Program-made: the position numbers and the translations under genes | Source of the DNA: a virus | Length of the DNA: 64,000 nucleotides | Reading direction: 5' to 3' (one strand) | Virus record (IMG/VR): IMGVR_UViG_3300018476_000014 | Span: 1-64,000 of that record | In this document: piece by piece, positions 29,820 to 39,521 of the stretch | Position numbering within the stretch: position 1 is the first letter of the stretch | Layout: each line of letters opens with the position of its first letter | Notes under the pieces: generated by a model | Database searches by the model: none | Seen by the model: only the letters and a program-made list of their open reading frames with translations | Told to the model about the DNA's origin: nothing

Positions 29820-30115
29820 GCGGGACCCTCAAAACCTACCGCAAGGCCGACGTAGAGCGGCGACGGCTCTACCTCGACTATTCCTGCTGGCTCGAGGAGC
29901 TGGAGACGCTCACCGACTTCCAGGCGACGGTGTCGCCCTATGATGCCGACCAGCCGCTGTGGCTCGACGTCGCCTACCCCAATGCTGACCACACCAAGCT
30001 GGTGATGTTCGCGTCCGGCGGCATCGCCGGGCGGAGCTACACCGTGTCGATGAAGGTGACGACGACGGCCGGCCAGGTGAAGAAAGACGATATCGGGATC
30101 ATGGTGACGAAATGA
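29816..30115 (+). CDS. Fibre-tail adaptor-like protein (99 aa)
   Basis: Small protein with [20 protein letters not shown] then Ig-like strands ([36 protein letters not shown]). Proteins with this pattern precede fibre genes in many phages and are described as fibre-tail adaptors. Overlaps the collagen-fibre gene (ATGA), supporting that role. Confidence 0.65.
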   Translation: MSGTLKTYRKADVERRRLYLDYSCWLEELETLTDFQATVSPYDADQPLWLDVAYPNADHTKLVMFASGGIAGRSYTVSMKVTTTAGQVKKDDIGIMVTK

Positions 30116-31755
30116 CTGTGCCGATGCTGTTTGCCAACAATGCGTCGTCGCGACTCTACGCGGCGATCGACGCCCTGACGACGTCGATCCGCACGCAGGC
30201 TGGCGAGGGTGCGAAGTTCCCGCAGCCAGCAGGCGACGGCTCAACCTATTTCATCATCACCGTCGAGGATCGGCGGTCTGGGCAGCTGGAGATCATGCGC
30301 TGCACTGGCCGTTCGGGGGATATCCTGAACGTCGTGCGGCACCAGGAAGGGACGACCGCGCAGGCGTTCGAGCTTGGTGCGACGATATCTAACCGGCTTA
30401 CCGCGGCGACCATGGATTTCCTCGCCCATGCCGGTGCTACCGGTCCGATGGGTCCGCAAGGTCCGCAGGGGGCGACCGGGCCGCAAGGGGAGAAAGGCGA
30501 CACCGGCGCCACCGGCGCTGCCTCGACAGTGCCCGGACCGCCCGGTGCGACAGGCCCGCAGGGTTCGCAGGGTCCGCAAGGGGCCACCGGCCCGCAGGGG
30601 CTGCAGGGAGTGCAGGGGGATCAGGGTGCGACAGGCCCAGCCGGACCGATCGGTCCCCAAGGGGTGAAGGGCGATACCGGGGCGACGGGGTCAACCGGTC
30701 CGGCTGGGCCGACAGGACCGTCCGGCGCCCAGGTCATGTCGATCGGCGACAACCCGCCGGCGTCGCCCGTGGCCGGGCAGACCTGGTGGGAATCCGACAC
30801 CGGCAACATGTTCGTCTACTACAACGACGGAAACTCCAGCCAATGGGTGCCGGCGCATGTCGGCGCAACGCCGGAAGGCGGCGGTACCGGAGGGATTCCG
30901 GAAGCACCGACGGATGGCCAGCTCTATTCGCGCAAAGGCTCGGATGCGTCCTGGGTCGTGTCGCCGTCGGGCGGGGGCAGTGGGTCGACGGCGTGGGCCG
31001 ACATTACCGGCAAGCCAAGCACGTTCCCGCCGACGGTCCCGATCGCGCAGTCCGACATCACTGGCCTGGTCGCCGGACAAGCGGCGCAGGACACGGCGAT
31101 TTCGGGCAAAGCGGCGTCTGTCCATACGCACGCGCAGAGCGACATCACCGGGCTCGTCGCCGGGCAAGCGGCGCAGGACACAGCGATCTCCGGCAAGGCT
31201 GCGGCCGTCCATACGCACGCACAGAGCGATATCACCGGACTGGTCACTGCGCTCTCCAGTAAGGAGCCGTCGATCGCCGGCGGCACCACGGCGCAGTACT
31301 GGCGTGGCGACAAGGCATGGGCCACGCTCGACAAGGCAGCGGTGGGCTTAAGCAACGTCGACAACACCGCCGACACCGCCAAGCCGGTGTCGACGGCGCA
31401 GGCGACAGCCGATGCGTTGAAGGTGGCCAAGGCCGGCGACACCATGACCGGGCCGCTGGTGATGCCGAACAGCGGCACCGCCGGTGCCACCTCGATCAAC
31501 TTCGGCTCGGCGACTGTCGGTCTCTATGGCAATGCGTCGGCGATCATGATGTCGGTCGGCGGTACGCAGCGCTTCGCGATCAGCGCAACATCGATCGCCG
31601 CAGCGCTGGCTATCTCCCTGCCGGGCGATCCGACATCGGCGCTGCAAGCCGCGCCCAAGCAGTACATCGACGCCAAGATCGTCAACAAGCTCACCGTCGC
31701 CAACACTGCGCCGTCGAGCCCCGCCGTCAACGACATCTGGGTGGACACGACATGA
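30112..31755 (+). CDS. Tail fibre with collagen-like stalk (547 aa)
   Basis: The N-terminal attachment domain (1-105) ends [15 protein letters not shown]. Residues about 107-205 are Gly-X-Y triplets ([20 protein letters not shown]), a trimeric collagen-like stalk. A C-terminal region follows with repeats of [20 protein letters not shown] and a DIWVDTT end. The DNA of the stalk and of the QSDITG units is repetitive, so length variation by recombination is likely. Recognises or spans to the host surface. Confidence 0.85.
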   Translation: MTVPMLFANNASSRLYAAIDALTTSIRTQAGEGAKFPQPAGDGSTYFIITVEDRRSGQLEIMRCTGRSGDILNVVRHQEGTTAQAFELGATISNRLTAATMDFLAHAGATGPMGPQGPQGATGPQGEKGDTGATGAASTVPGPPGATGPQGSQGPQGATGPQGLQGVQGDQGATGPAGPIGPQGVKGDTGATGSTGPAGPTGPSGAQVMSIGDNPPASPVAGQTWWESDTGNMFVYYNDGNSSQWVPAHVGATPEGGGTGGIPEAPTDGQLYSRKGSDASWVVSPSGGGSGSTAWADITGKPSTFPPTVPIAQSDITGLVAGQAAQDTAISGKAASVHTHAQSDITGLVAGQAAQDTAISGKAAAVHTHAQSDITGLVTALSSKEPSIAGGTTAQYWRGDKAWATLDKAAVGLSNVDNTADTAKPVSTAQATADALKVAKAGDTMTGPLVMPNSGTAGATSINFGSATVGLYGNASAIMMSVGGTQRFAISATSIAAALAISLPGDPTSALQAAPKQYIDAKIVNKLTVANTAPSSPAVNDIWVDTT

Positions 31756-32549
31756 AGGTCTGGTCTGGATCAGCGTGGGCGGAAAAGCCGGTCAAGGTCT
31801 GGTCCGGTTCCGCTTGGGTTACGAAGCCGACCAAGGTGTGGAACGGCTCGGCGTGGGTCGTTAAGCCCGCCGTCGGCGGCGGCGCCATAGCGCTGGTCGG
31901 CGCGGTGCAGCGCGGCACGCAGTCTTATCCAGGCTCGAACAACTACAATTTCACCGTCGACGTTGGCTCTGGCGCGGGGCGTAAGATCGGCGTCCTGGCG
32001 GTGGCGTCTCACCAAGGAACGACGGGCATCAGTGCCTGCACCCTCGATCCAGCTGGCGCGAACGTCGCGCTGACCGTCGCCGACACTATGGGCGGCGGTC
32101 TGGGTGGCGGCGGCGCAGCGGCGTTCTACGGCAATGTCCCTGACGCGGTCACCGGCTCTAAGACAATCAGGATTGTCGTCAACGAAGACTGGGCCAACAT
32201 GTGCGCTTTCCAGATGCATATCCTGACGGGCGCGACCTTCCACGGAGGTGACGCCAACTCCGACGCGTCATCTCCCAACAATGCGAATGTCGCCATCGCT
32301 TCTATCCCGGCAGGTTCGTTCATCGGCGCTCTCGGCATCACGCTCGACACCACGTCCTACGACAACAACGGTCCGTTCCCGGTTGGCGACACGCCGGTTT
32401 ATGCGGAGGCGACCGATCAGGGCTTCCAGTATGGCAGCTCCTACGTTCTCAACAGCGTCGGCGGTAGCATTTCCGGGTTGACGCTCCGCAACGGCACAAC
32501 GGCCTCGAATGTCGCCAATGCCATCGCAGCAATAGCGTGGAAGCCCTGA
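31752..32549 (+). CDS. Minor tail/fibre protein with KVWxGSAW repeats (265 aa)
   Basis: ATG at 31752 overlaps the previous stop. The N-terminus is three 12-residue repeats ([36 protein letters not shown]), then a Gly/Ser/Asn-rich beta domain ([20 protein letters not shown]). Such Trp-repeat ends are common in minor tail proteins and may bind carbohydrate. An upstream frame in the fibre gene is a shadow. Confidence 0.7.
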   Translation: MKVWSGSAWAEKPVKVWSGSAWVTKPTKVWNGSAWVVKPAVGGGAIALVGAVQRGTQSYPGSNNYNFTVDVGSGAGRKIGVLAVASHQGTTGISACTLDPAGANVALTVADTMGGGLGGGGAAAFYGNVPDAVTGSKTIRIVVNEDWANMCAFQMHILTGATFHGGDANSDASSPNNANVAIASIPAGSFIGALGITLDTTSYDNNGPFPVGDTPVYAEATDQGFQYGSSYVLNSVGGSISGLTLRNGTTASNVANAIAAIAWKP

Positions 32550-33610
32550 TGTACGATTTTCCCGCAAGCCCCACCGAGAACCAACAGTTCATCCCGCCCG
32601 TCGGTGGCCAGACATACGTCTACAAATCGCCACGTTGGCTGGTGAAGGGCATCCCGCCAGTGGGCGGCGGCGGTTCCGGCGGGGGTATCGAGGAAGCGCC
32701 AACGGACGGCCAGCAGTACGCCCGCGAAGACGCCAACTGGACGGTGGTCGAGCCCGGTATTTCCGACTGGGCGGATATCACTGGCAAGCCAACGACGTTC
32801 CCACCAGAACTGCCGATTGCGCAGACCGGCGTTACCAACCTGGTCAGTGACCTGCTGCTCAAGGCGCCGCTGGTCTCTCCTGCGTTCACCGGCGTCCCTG
32901 TGGCGCCGACACCAGCGACGGGCACCAATACCACTCAGATCGCCACGGCTGCCTTCGTCAAGGCGCAGGGCTACCTGACAGGGGCACCGATAGACGGCTT
33001 CACCTATGGCCGGCAGAGCGGCAACTGGGTAGCCGTCGTCGACCAGGTTTCCTACACGGCCACCCTCAACGATCTGTGGGCGGCCGACTCGGCCCTCGAA
33101 GGTTCGGTTGCTGCGCTCACCGGCCGGGTCACCAGCCTCGAGACGGCGGGCTACATCAGCGACGCGCCGAACAACGGCCAGCAGTACGCCCGGCAGAATG
33201 CTGGCTGGGCTGTGGTGAGTGTCGCCGCTCCGGCGTGGACCGACATTACCGGCAAGCCCTCCACGTTCCCGCCCTCCACGCACAGCCACCCGCAGAGCGA
33301 GGTGACGAACCTCGTCACTGATCTGGCCGCCAAGGCACCACTGGCATCCCCGGCATTGACTGGTAACCCGACGGCGCCGACGCCGACTGCCGGCGACAAC
33401 GACACCAGCGTGGCGACGACGGCGTTTGTCGTGGCGGCGATCACCGCGGCGCTCAGCGCTTTCGCCGGCGGAGCGTATGTCAGCGACACTGCGCCGGTCA
33501 GCCCGACGAATGGCGCGCTGTGGTGGGATTCATCGACCGGAGGTCTGTACATCTATTACAACGACGGCACGAGTTCGCAGTGGGTGCAGGTGAACGGGGT
33601 GTCGGCCTGA
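32549..33610 (+). CDS. Tail fibre protein (353 aa)
   Basis: Starts in a TGATG overlap with [14 protein letters not shown], the short N-terminal domain shared with the next three fibre genes. Repeated [13 protein letters not shown] and SPAFTGVPVAPTP-type units follow (PAxTGxPxAPTP repeats), and the end is a YIYYNDGTSSQWV segment like that in the collagen fibre. Trimeric beta-fibre expected. Confidence 0.75.
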   Translation: MYDFPASPTENQQFIPPVGGQTYVYKSPRWLVKGIPPVGGGGSGGGIEEAPTDGQQYAREDANWTVVEPGISDWADITGKPTTFPPELPIAQTGVTNLVSDLLLKAPLVSPAFTGVPVAPTPATGTNTTQIATAAFVKAQGYLTGAPIDGFTYGRQSGNWVAVVDQVSYTATLNDLWAADSALEGSVAALTGRVTSLETAGYISDAPNNGQQYARQNAGWAVVSVAAPAWTDITGKPSTFPPSTHSHPQSEVTNLVTDLAAKAPLASPALTGNPTAPTPTAGDNDTSVATTAFVVAAITAALSAFAGGAYVSDTAPVSPTNGALWWDSSTGGLYIYYNDGTSSQWVQVNGVSA

Positions 33611-34755
33611 TGGGCATCAACTTCCCCTCCTCACCGGCGGCAGGTCAGGTCTTCTGGCAGGGCAACACGCCGGCGTGGGTTTTTGGTTCGGGGCGCTGGA
33701 AGCGCTACGCGGGCACGGCGGACACCAAGAACCGCCTGGTCAATCCGGCGATGCAGATCTCCCAGGAAAACGGCCTGACGGATGTGATCATCGCTGGAGT
33801 TCACATAGCCGATAATTGGCGGTCGGCGCTGACGACGGATACCGGGGTTTTCCGTTTCCAGCGCGTTGCTTCGCCCACCCCAGCGGGGGCGCTGCACAGG
33901 CTTCGACTGACGGTGACGACCCCAGATTCGAATCCTGGCGGTGCTGACTGGATGGCGCTTTACCAGCCGGTCGAAGGCACCCGGGTGGCAGATCTTGGCT
34001 ATGGGACGGCCGCTGCCAAACGGGCGGTTGTTCGTTTCGGCTTCAAGGGACCGGCGGGGACTTACGCCTTCGGCATTCGCAACACCGCTGTCGATCGCTC
34101 GTTTGTTAGCCCGTTCACTGTCACGGCTGGTCAGGCCAACACCGACCTGCGCTACACCATTTCGATCCCACCCTGCGTCGACGGCACTTGGGCGAATGAC
34201 ACTGAGGCGTGGGGCTTCTTGACTTGGGACCTTGGTGAGGCGGGTGGCACAAGCAACCCCAACACATGGCTATCAGGCAATTGGACCGGCTATAGCGGCA
34301 TGACCAACGGCATGACGAAGGCTGCTGGCACGGTCTTCGAGCTGTTCGACGTTGGTTTTTATGCCGACCCCTACAATACTGGCCTGGCGCCGCATTTCTA
34401 CGTGCCGCTCTACGAAGACGATCTGCGCGATTGCCAGCGCTATTGGTACCGAGCCTATGGAATGCGCGGCCACATCAGCACAACGCTGAAGTCCGATCGT
34501 CTCTCATCACCACATCCCGTTCCCATGCGGACTACTCCTTATGGGTTTGCCTTGGTTGGGAGCGGCTTGTTGATCTACGACGGGAACGGCACGTACGCCC
34601 CGTCGGCGACATATGGATTGCTGGCCGGAACCGACGAGCTTTTTCTCTACTGCTTCATATACATAGGAACCGGGCCCATGAACATCGGTCGGGTTGGCGG
34701 ACCGCTGGTCAATGCGCAGACTGCCGCTTACCTCGCTGTGAATGCGAGGCTCTAA
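33610..34755 (+). CDS. Tail fibre / receptor-binding paralogue A (381 aa)
   Basis: TGATG start overlap. N-terminus MGINFPSSPAAGQVF, then NRLVNPAMQISQENG, a beta-rich body and a C-terminus (CQRYWYRAYGMRGHIS). The same plan is seen in the next two genes, with diverged bodies. Probable alternative or hetero-assembled receptor-binding proteins. Confidence 0.7.
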   Translation: MGINFPSSPAAGQVFWQGNTPAWVFGSGRWKRYAGTADTKNRLVNPAMQISQENGLTDVIIAGVHIADNWRSALTTDTGVFRFQRVASPTPAGALHRLRLTVTTPDSNPGGADWMALYQPVEGTRVADLGYGTAAAKRAVVRFGFKGPAGTYAFGIRNTAVDRSFVSPFTVTAGQANTDLRYTISIPPCVDGTWANDTEAWGFLTWDLGEAGGTSNPNTWLSGNWTGYSGMTNGMTKAAGTVFELFDVGFYADPYNTGLAPHFYVPLYEDDLRDCQRYWYRAYGMRGHISTTLKSDRLSSPHPVPMRTTPYGFALVGSGLLIYDGNGTYAPSATYGLLAGTDELFLYCFIYIGTGPMNIGRVGGPLVNAQTAAYLAVNARL

Positions 34756-35900
34756 TGGCGATGGATTTCCCCTCCTCGCCCACTGAACGCCAGGTGTTCA
34801 ACGCCGCGCCTGGGGTGTCCTACGAATACTTCTCAGGGGTGTGGCGTCCGGCGCCGATGAAGACCGCGCTGCCGAAGAACTACGTCGTCAACCCGTCGAT
34901 GCAGATCAGCCAGGAGATTGGCGATACCATCATCAGCCCCGGCGCGGGCGTCGCCGGTTCCTGCTATCCCGCTGACCAGTGGGTGCTTTACCACGCAGCC
35001 ATTCCGGGGGCGTCGATCGCGACGCTCGGGCAATCCATCCACGTCAACAACATCAATCGCTGGGTTCAGTTCTATACCAACAACGGTCCGCTCACGGTCA
35101 ACGCTGGCGACTACGCACAGTGCCGGCAGTATATCGAGGGGCAGCGCTGCGCCGATTTCAAATGGGGCACGGCGGACGCCGTGGACCTTGTGCTCAGGTT
35201 CGATTTCCTGGGGGTTAGCGGGCAGGTATACCACGTCGGCGTCTACACGCCGGACTTCTACTACCTCCAGAAATTCAGTGGAGTTGGTTACCAGACCGCT
35301 AGTTTCGCCATCCCCGGCTGTACCACGGGGACGTTCAACACTGGCGCGTCGACCTATGGGGTGTTCATCAATTTCAACTGCCTCGCCGGGACGACGTACC
35401 AGGACTCGCAATTCAATCTGGGCAAATGGCGCGCATGGCCCCCCAAGTATGGCAGCACGGTCAGCACTTCGTTCATCCAGGGCACTGCCTCGAGCTTCCA
35501 GTTTTCCAATGTCGGCCTCTACCTCGACCCCTTCAAAACGGGGGTGGCGCCGCCCTACGAGCACCCGGACATCTTCGAGGAGCTGCGCCGCTGCCAGCGC
35601 TACTATGCGAAGCTCTACGGCATGCGCGGCTGGATGCTTGCTTCGAACCAAGTCATTCGGCCCTCGCAGCAGCTGCCAGCGCCGATGCGCATCGCGCCGG
35701 CACTCTCGATGGCTGGAGCGCCGCAATGGTATGACGGGACGGCGAGCGCTCTCGCTTCGGCGACTGTCGCCTTCAACGGGTCCAACGAGTTCGTTGCCGA
35801 GCTTAACGGCACCGCCGCAGCCGGGCTGACAGGGAATCGTCCGGCGGTCCAGTTCTGGAACAGCGACGCCAATTACTGGGCCGCGAACGCGAGGATGTGA
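34755..35900 (+). CDS. Tail fibre / receptor-binding paralogue B (381 aa)
   Basis: TAATG start overlap. MAMDFPSSPTERQVF, NYVVNPSMQISQEIG, GDYAQCRQYIEGQRCADFKW, and CQRYYAKLYGMRGWML mirror paralogue A. Same length as A. The gene is longer on its 5' side in another reading but that extension is a shadow of paralogue A. Confidence 0.7.
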   Translation: MAMDFPSSPTERQVFNAAPGVSYEYFSGVWRPAPMKTALPKNYVVNPSMQISQEIGDTIISPGAGVAGSCYPADQWVLYHAAIPGASIATLGQSIHVNNINRWVQFYTNNGPLTVNAGDYAQCRQYIEGQRCADFKWGTADAVDLVLRFDFLGVSGQVYHVGVYTPDFYYLQKFSGVGYQTASFAIPGCTTGTFNTGASTYGVFINFNCLAGTTYQDSQFNLGKWRAWPPKYGSTVSTSFIQGTASSFQFSNVGLYLDPFKTGVAPPYEHPDIFEELRRCQRYYAKLYGMRGWMLASNQVIRPSQQLPAPMRIAPALSMAGAPQWYDGTASALASATVAFNGSNEFVAELNGTAAAGLTGNRPAVQFWNSDANYWAANARM

Positions 35901-37039
35901 TGGCGATCGACTTCCCCGACACCCCGGTCAACAACCAGATAAAAATTATCGGTACGGATTTGACGTATACCTACAACGCCGCGAAAAAAGTGTGGGCAGC
36001 GGCAAAATCAGCGGTGTGCGAGCCGCAGAACTACATCCTCAACCCATGTTTTCAGAGCAGCCAGGAGAACGGCGACGCCGTGATGTCGGTCAGCACCTGC
36101 GTGCTGGATGCCTGGTGGCTACAAACTTCCACATCGTCTTGCAGCGCCCAAAGAGTCGCGGCGGTCAGCCCGCCCAACGCATCGAAATATGCTTTGCAGA
36201 TGTCTGTCCTGACGCCGATCGCAAGCGCGGCTGCAGGGGATTATGCGTCCCTCTATCAGTTCATCGAAGGGCAATGGATTCAGAATTTCTTCCAGGGCAC
36301 AGCGTACGCCAAATATGCGGTTCTCCGGTTCTGGGTGAAAGCGTCCCACGCAGGAACTTATGGCGGCGCGCTGCGGTCGATGGGAACGGCGCGATCGTAT
36401 CCGTTCGCCTACACGATCTCGTCAGGCCAGGTGAACACTTGGGTAATGGTACAGATCAACATCCCCGGAGATACCGGCGGGACCGCTACCAACTGGCCCA
36501 AGGACAACACCTACTGCGCCATTCTCTGGTTCACCTTCTTCGCCGGCACAAACTGGCGGGCTACCCCCAGCACCTGGGCAGTGAGCAACGCCATCGCGCC
36601 AACGGGCATCAACGCGGTGCTGCCGTCAGGCGGTGTTTTCCAGATTGCTGACGTTGGCTTTTACCGGGACTCGCTTCTCGCGCAGAACGCTCCGCGCTGG
36701 GTGCCACCGGATGACTTGCTCTCCAGGCGGCAGGCGATGCGCTACTGGTACAAGGCCAAGCTGATGAACGGGGCTTCCAACACCTCGACCCTGGCTGGGC
36801 GCATGGGCATGCCGCACCCCGTCGCGATGCGCGCCGTCCCGGCGCAGGCAGAAATAGGAACCATGACGGTCTCCGACATGAGTCCGCCTGTCGGCGTTTC
36901 AGCGGTCACGGCAGTGGGCAACAGCTTTTGCGGTGAGTCCAATATAACGACCGCCAGCGGCCTGACGGTTGGCAATGCCGCCACGTTCACCAACCCCGGC
37001 AGCAGCAGCGCGAATTACATCGCCATGAATGCGAGGTGA
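35900..37039 (+). CDS. Tail fibre / receptor-binding paralogue C (379 aa)
   Basis: MAIDFPDTPVNNQIK, NYILNPCFQSSQENG, GDYASLYQFIEGQWIQNF, and MRYWYKAKLMNGA continue the pattern of A and B with greater divergence and poorer codon optimisation in places. Ends NPGSSSANYIAMNAR, like A and B (NARL, NARM). Confidence 0.7.
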   Translation: MAIDFPDTPVNNQIKIIGTDLTYTYNAAKKVWAAAKSAVCEPQNYILNPCFQSSQENGDAVMSVSTCVLDAWWLQTSTSSCSAQRVAAVSPPNASKYALQMSVLTPIASAAAGDYASLYQFIEGQWIQNFFQGTAYAKYAVLRFWVKASHAGTYGGALRSMGTARSYPFAYTISSGQVNTWVMVQINIPGDTGGTATNWPKDNTYCAILWFTFFAGTNWRATPSTWAVSNAIAPTGINAVLPSGGVFQIADVGFYRDSLLAQNAPRWVPPDDLLSRRQAMRYWYKAKLMNGASNTSTLAGRMGMPHPVAMRAVPAQAEIGTMTVSDMSPPVGVSAVTAVGNSFCGESNITTASGLTVGNAATFTNPGSSSANYIAMNAR

Positions 37040-37041
37040 GC

Positions 37042-37326
37042 ATGTTCGTTTCCGCAAAATACGCCACTCCCGATCTCACCGATCCAACGGTTGATCCACA
37101 TGCTGCGATCAAGCCGGTGCTGGCGACCGACGAGAAGGGGACGGTGTGGTCGCTGATGGAAGATTCACAGCTTGGTGACTGGCTGCGCTACAAGGAAGAG
37201 GGTGGGACGATAGCCCCGGCAGATCAACCGGCGACGTCCGAGGCGCCATCCGAGGACGACCCTATGCCTGAAACGGAGTTCGACGGCTTCCAACCGAACA
37301 AAGATGACGTTTCCACCGTCGTGTGA
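37042..37326 (+). CDS. Small acidic protein after the fibres (94 aa)
   Basis: ATG at 37042 two bases after the previous stop. Acidic, Pro-rich C-terminus (ATSEAPSEDDPMPETEFDGF). Might be a fibre chaperone or connector by position only. Confidence 0.55.
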   Translation: MFVSAKYATPDLTDPTVDPHAAIKPVLATDEKGTVWSLMEDSQLGDWLRYKEEGGTIAPADQPATSEAPSEDDPMPETEFDGFQPNKDDVSTVV

Positions 37327-37337
37327 AGGACACCAGC

Positions 37338-38270
37338 ATGGATGTTTCCGTTACCCCCTACGCACCGTCTCCCGGCTCCGTCGTCGCCGGGAACCTTTAC
37401 GCCGATCTGCAGTCGCGCACGCTGTGGCTTGGCGTCAACCCGGCGGTCGATGCGAGCGGCGCCGTGCTCATCGCTGACATCCTGGGACTGCAGGACCAGA
37501 TGGATGACGTCACGGCGGAAGCCCACGCATATACCGACACCCAGATCCTTACCCGTGCGCCGACCGTGCACACCCACCCAGCGGCGCAGATCACCGATTT
37601 CACTTCCGCCGTGACTGGCGTCGTCGCGGCCATTCCGGGGTTCAACTGGATTCGCGGAATGATCATGATGTACTCCGGCTCGCTGGCCGAGATCGGCGTC
37701 GGCAACCTCGCTGGCTGGGCGCTCTGCGATGGCTCGAACGGCACGCCGGATCTGCGCGACCGCTTCGTCATTGGGGCTGGCAACAAGCCGGTTGGCAACA
37801 AGAACACACCAGCCAATTTCCTCACCGACTTGCAGGGCGCTCACGCTCACACCAATGACCCCACGACGCTGACGCTGGCGCAGATTCCGTCGCACAGCCA
37901 TACGGTGAGCGCCTCGGGGTCGTTCAGCGGCACGACCGGCAGCAACAACACCGATCACAGCCATGCGGCCTACTCCGGTGCGTTCGTCGTGACGGGCTCT
38001 GCCGGTGGCGGCTATCAGGGCCGCGCCCATTCGGGCGGCGATGGCGGCCTCCTCTACGCCCCCAGCGTCTCGACTGGCACCATGAGCGCCTACCACCAAC
38101 ACGCCTTTAGCGGGTCGGTCGCCGTCGACGGCACTGCGGCGGCGGCCGGCAGCGGTGGCTCGCACACCCATGCCATGCAGTCGGCCGGTTCGCACCAGCA
38201 CACCATCCTGGCGACGGCTGTCCGCGAGGCGGTCGCCTACTACGCACTCGCTCTCATTATGAAACTTTAA
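37338..38270 (+). CDS. Tail collar fibre with His-rich tip (310 aa)
   Basis: The start follows AAGGA. N-terminal YAPSPGSVVAGNLYADLQSR resembles short-fibre attachment segments. Central phage collar domain: GWALCDGSNGTPDLRDRFVI. The C-terminal half has many HxH pairs (GAHAHT, PSHSHT, DHSH, AYHQH, GSHTH, GSHQH), as in metal-binding fibre tips of T4 gp12 type. Likely a receptor-binding fibre coordinating iron or zinc. Confidence 0.8.
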   Translation: MDVSVTPYAPSPGSVVAGNLYADLQSRTLWLGVNPAVDASGAVLIADILGLQDQMDDVTAEAHAYTDTQILTRAPTVHTHPAAQITDFTSAVTGVVAAIPGFNWIRGMIMMYSGSLAEIGVGNLAGWALCDGSNGTPDLRDRFVIGAGNKPVGNKNTPANFLTDLQGAHAHTNDPTTLTLAQIPSHSHTVSASGSFSGTTGSNNTDHSHAAYSGAFVVTGSAGGGYQGRAHSGGDGGLLYAPSVSTGTMSAYHQHAFSGSVAVDGTAAAAGSGGSHTHAMQSAGSHQHTILATAVREAVAYYALALIMKL

Positions 38271-38280
38271 GGAGGGGGCC

Positions 38281-39198
38281 ATGGGCCGTTCACAGAGACA
38301 CAAAGTCATCATCCAGAACACCGACAGCGCCGGCAAGGGCTTGTCCGAGAAGCAGCCGGCGCCGCGCTACATCAACCAGTTCGCCAATTCACAGGCGTTC
38401 TCGGTACCGACAGGCCCGACCGGCGGACCGCTCAAGGGTTCGTCCATGGCCGGCTTTCCGCCGACGCTGATCCCGCTGCCCGGTGTCATGTCCGAGCGCG
38501 ACGTAGAGCTTCATGCGGCAGGAGAATTCTCTGACCCAGGGCAGTTCAACCTCTCCGGTAATCCAATCTACACTTCGCTGCCAGAAGCTAGTGCGCCGTT
38601 ACCACCAAACCCGGAACCCCCCGGCGAGGGGATAACCTTGCTGGCGCTGGCACCCAACAGCCTTGGTGTCGATTACCCGCCGCTGACCATTCACATCTAC
38701 GGCACCCACTTCACCGAGGACGCGGTGCTCGTCACCGATTTCTGGTCGACGGACACCGAGTTCATTGACGACACTCACCTGGCGTTCCTGCTCGATCCCG
38801 AAGGCGCAGAGCCTGGTCCTATCGAGATGCATATCGAGCAGGGCATCTTCGTGACTGAGTCAAAGACCTTCACCTTCCTGGCACCGGGAGAGCCGCCGGC
38901 GCGCGGGTCGAGTGGCACCACCAACGACCCAGCCGAGGAGCGGCGCTTCCCGATCGGTCCGTTCGGCGTCGTCAAGATCGACAAGACCGGCGAGTCGCTG
39001 AAGATCACGCTGACCAGTACTGGCGTGCAGGCAGGCGATTTTGTCCGCATTGAGGCAACCAGCCGCAGCGAGCTGAACGGCGACTACCGCGTCGACAACA
39101 CCGAAGGCTCGGTGATCGTGGTGCGCGCACCGGACATCGAACTCTTGCAGGCGATCACCAATCGCGGCCGGGTGACGATCATCGCTGGAGGTGAGTGA
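38281..39198 (+). CDS. Structural protein with IPT/TIG-like domain (305 aa)
   Basis: Begins MGRSQRHKVIIQN. An IPT/TIG-like Ig segment (LAPNSLGVDYPPLTIHIYGT, then TEDAVLVTDF) lies around residues 115-200, followed by a beta-rich end. Shares the SQRHK start motif with the next gene. Preceded by AAGGAGG. Probably a tail or capsid surface protein. Confidence 0.65.
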   Translation: MGRSQRHKVIIQNTDSAGKGLSEKQPAPRYINQFANSQAFSVPTGPTGGPLKGSSMAGFPPTLIPLPGVMSERDVELHAAGEFSDPGQFNLSGNPIYTSLPEASAPLPPNPEPPGEGITLLALAPNSLGVDYPPLTIHIYGTHFTEDAVLVTDFWSTDTEFIDDTHLAFLLDPEGAEPGPIEMHIEQGIFVTESKTFTFLAPGEPPARGSSGTTNDPAEERRFPIGPFGVVKIDKTGESLKITLTSTGVQAGDFVRIEATSRSELNGDYRVDNTEGSVIVVRAPDIELLQAITNRGRVTIIAGGE

Positions 39199-39521
39199 TG
39201 CCAACACGCTCGCAGCGCCACAAGCAGGAGTTCCAGGGCTACCGGTCTCCGGCGATCACGGCGATCAACCCTGACACGGCGTCGATCGCTGCGGCTGGCG
39301 CTGTCGGCCGTACGGTAGCAACCATGTCGGTGGCGGGTGGGACACCACCCATCACCTATGCGGTGACTGCTGGCGGTGGGTTGTCTGCTGCCATGAGTGG
39401 CAACCTCCTGCAGACGACGGTCAATCCCTGCGGCACAGCCGGCGTGAAGACGGTGAGCATCTCGGCCACCGACCCTTGGGGGCAGACCAAGACTGAGACC
39501 ATAGCGGTGACGGTGACCTGA
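39198..39521 (+). CDS. Ig-like small structural protein (107 aa)
   Basis: TGATG overlap. After MPTRSQRHKQEFQGYRSP comes one cadherin/Ig-like domain (SVAGGTPPITYAVTAGGG, KTVSISATDPWGQ). Likely a decoration or tail surface domain. Confidence 0.65.
   Translation: MPTRSQRHKQEFQGYRSPAITAINPDTASIAAAGAVGRTVATMSVAGGTPPITYAVTAGGGLSAAMSGNLLQTTVNPCGTAGVKTVSISATDPWGQTKTETIAVTVT

Noticed and set aside
30433-30723. Dense G-C repeats in the fibre gene as a possible satellite or CRISPR
   Set aside because: They encode Gly-X-Y collagen triplets in frame.
33905-33945. Sequence resembling a tRNA T-arm (ATTCGAAT flanked by CCAG/CTGG)
   Set aside because: Lies within a good fibre-gene reading frame and no other tRNA arms are present; coincidence.
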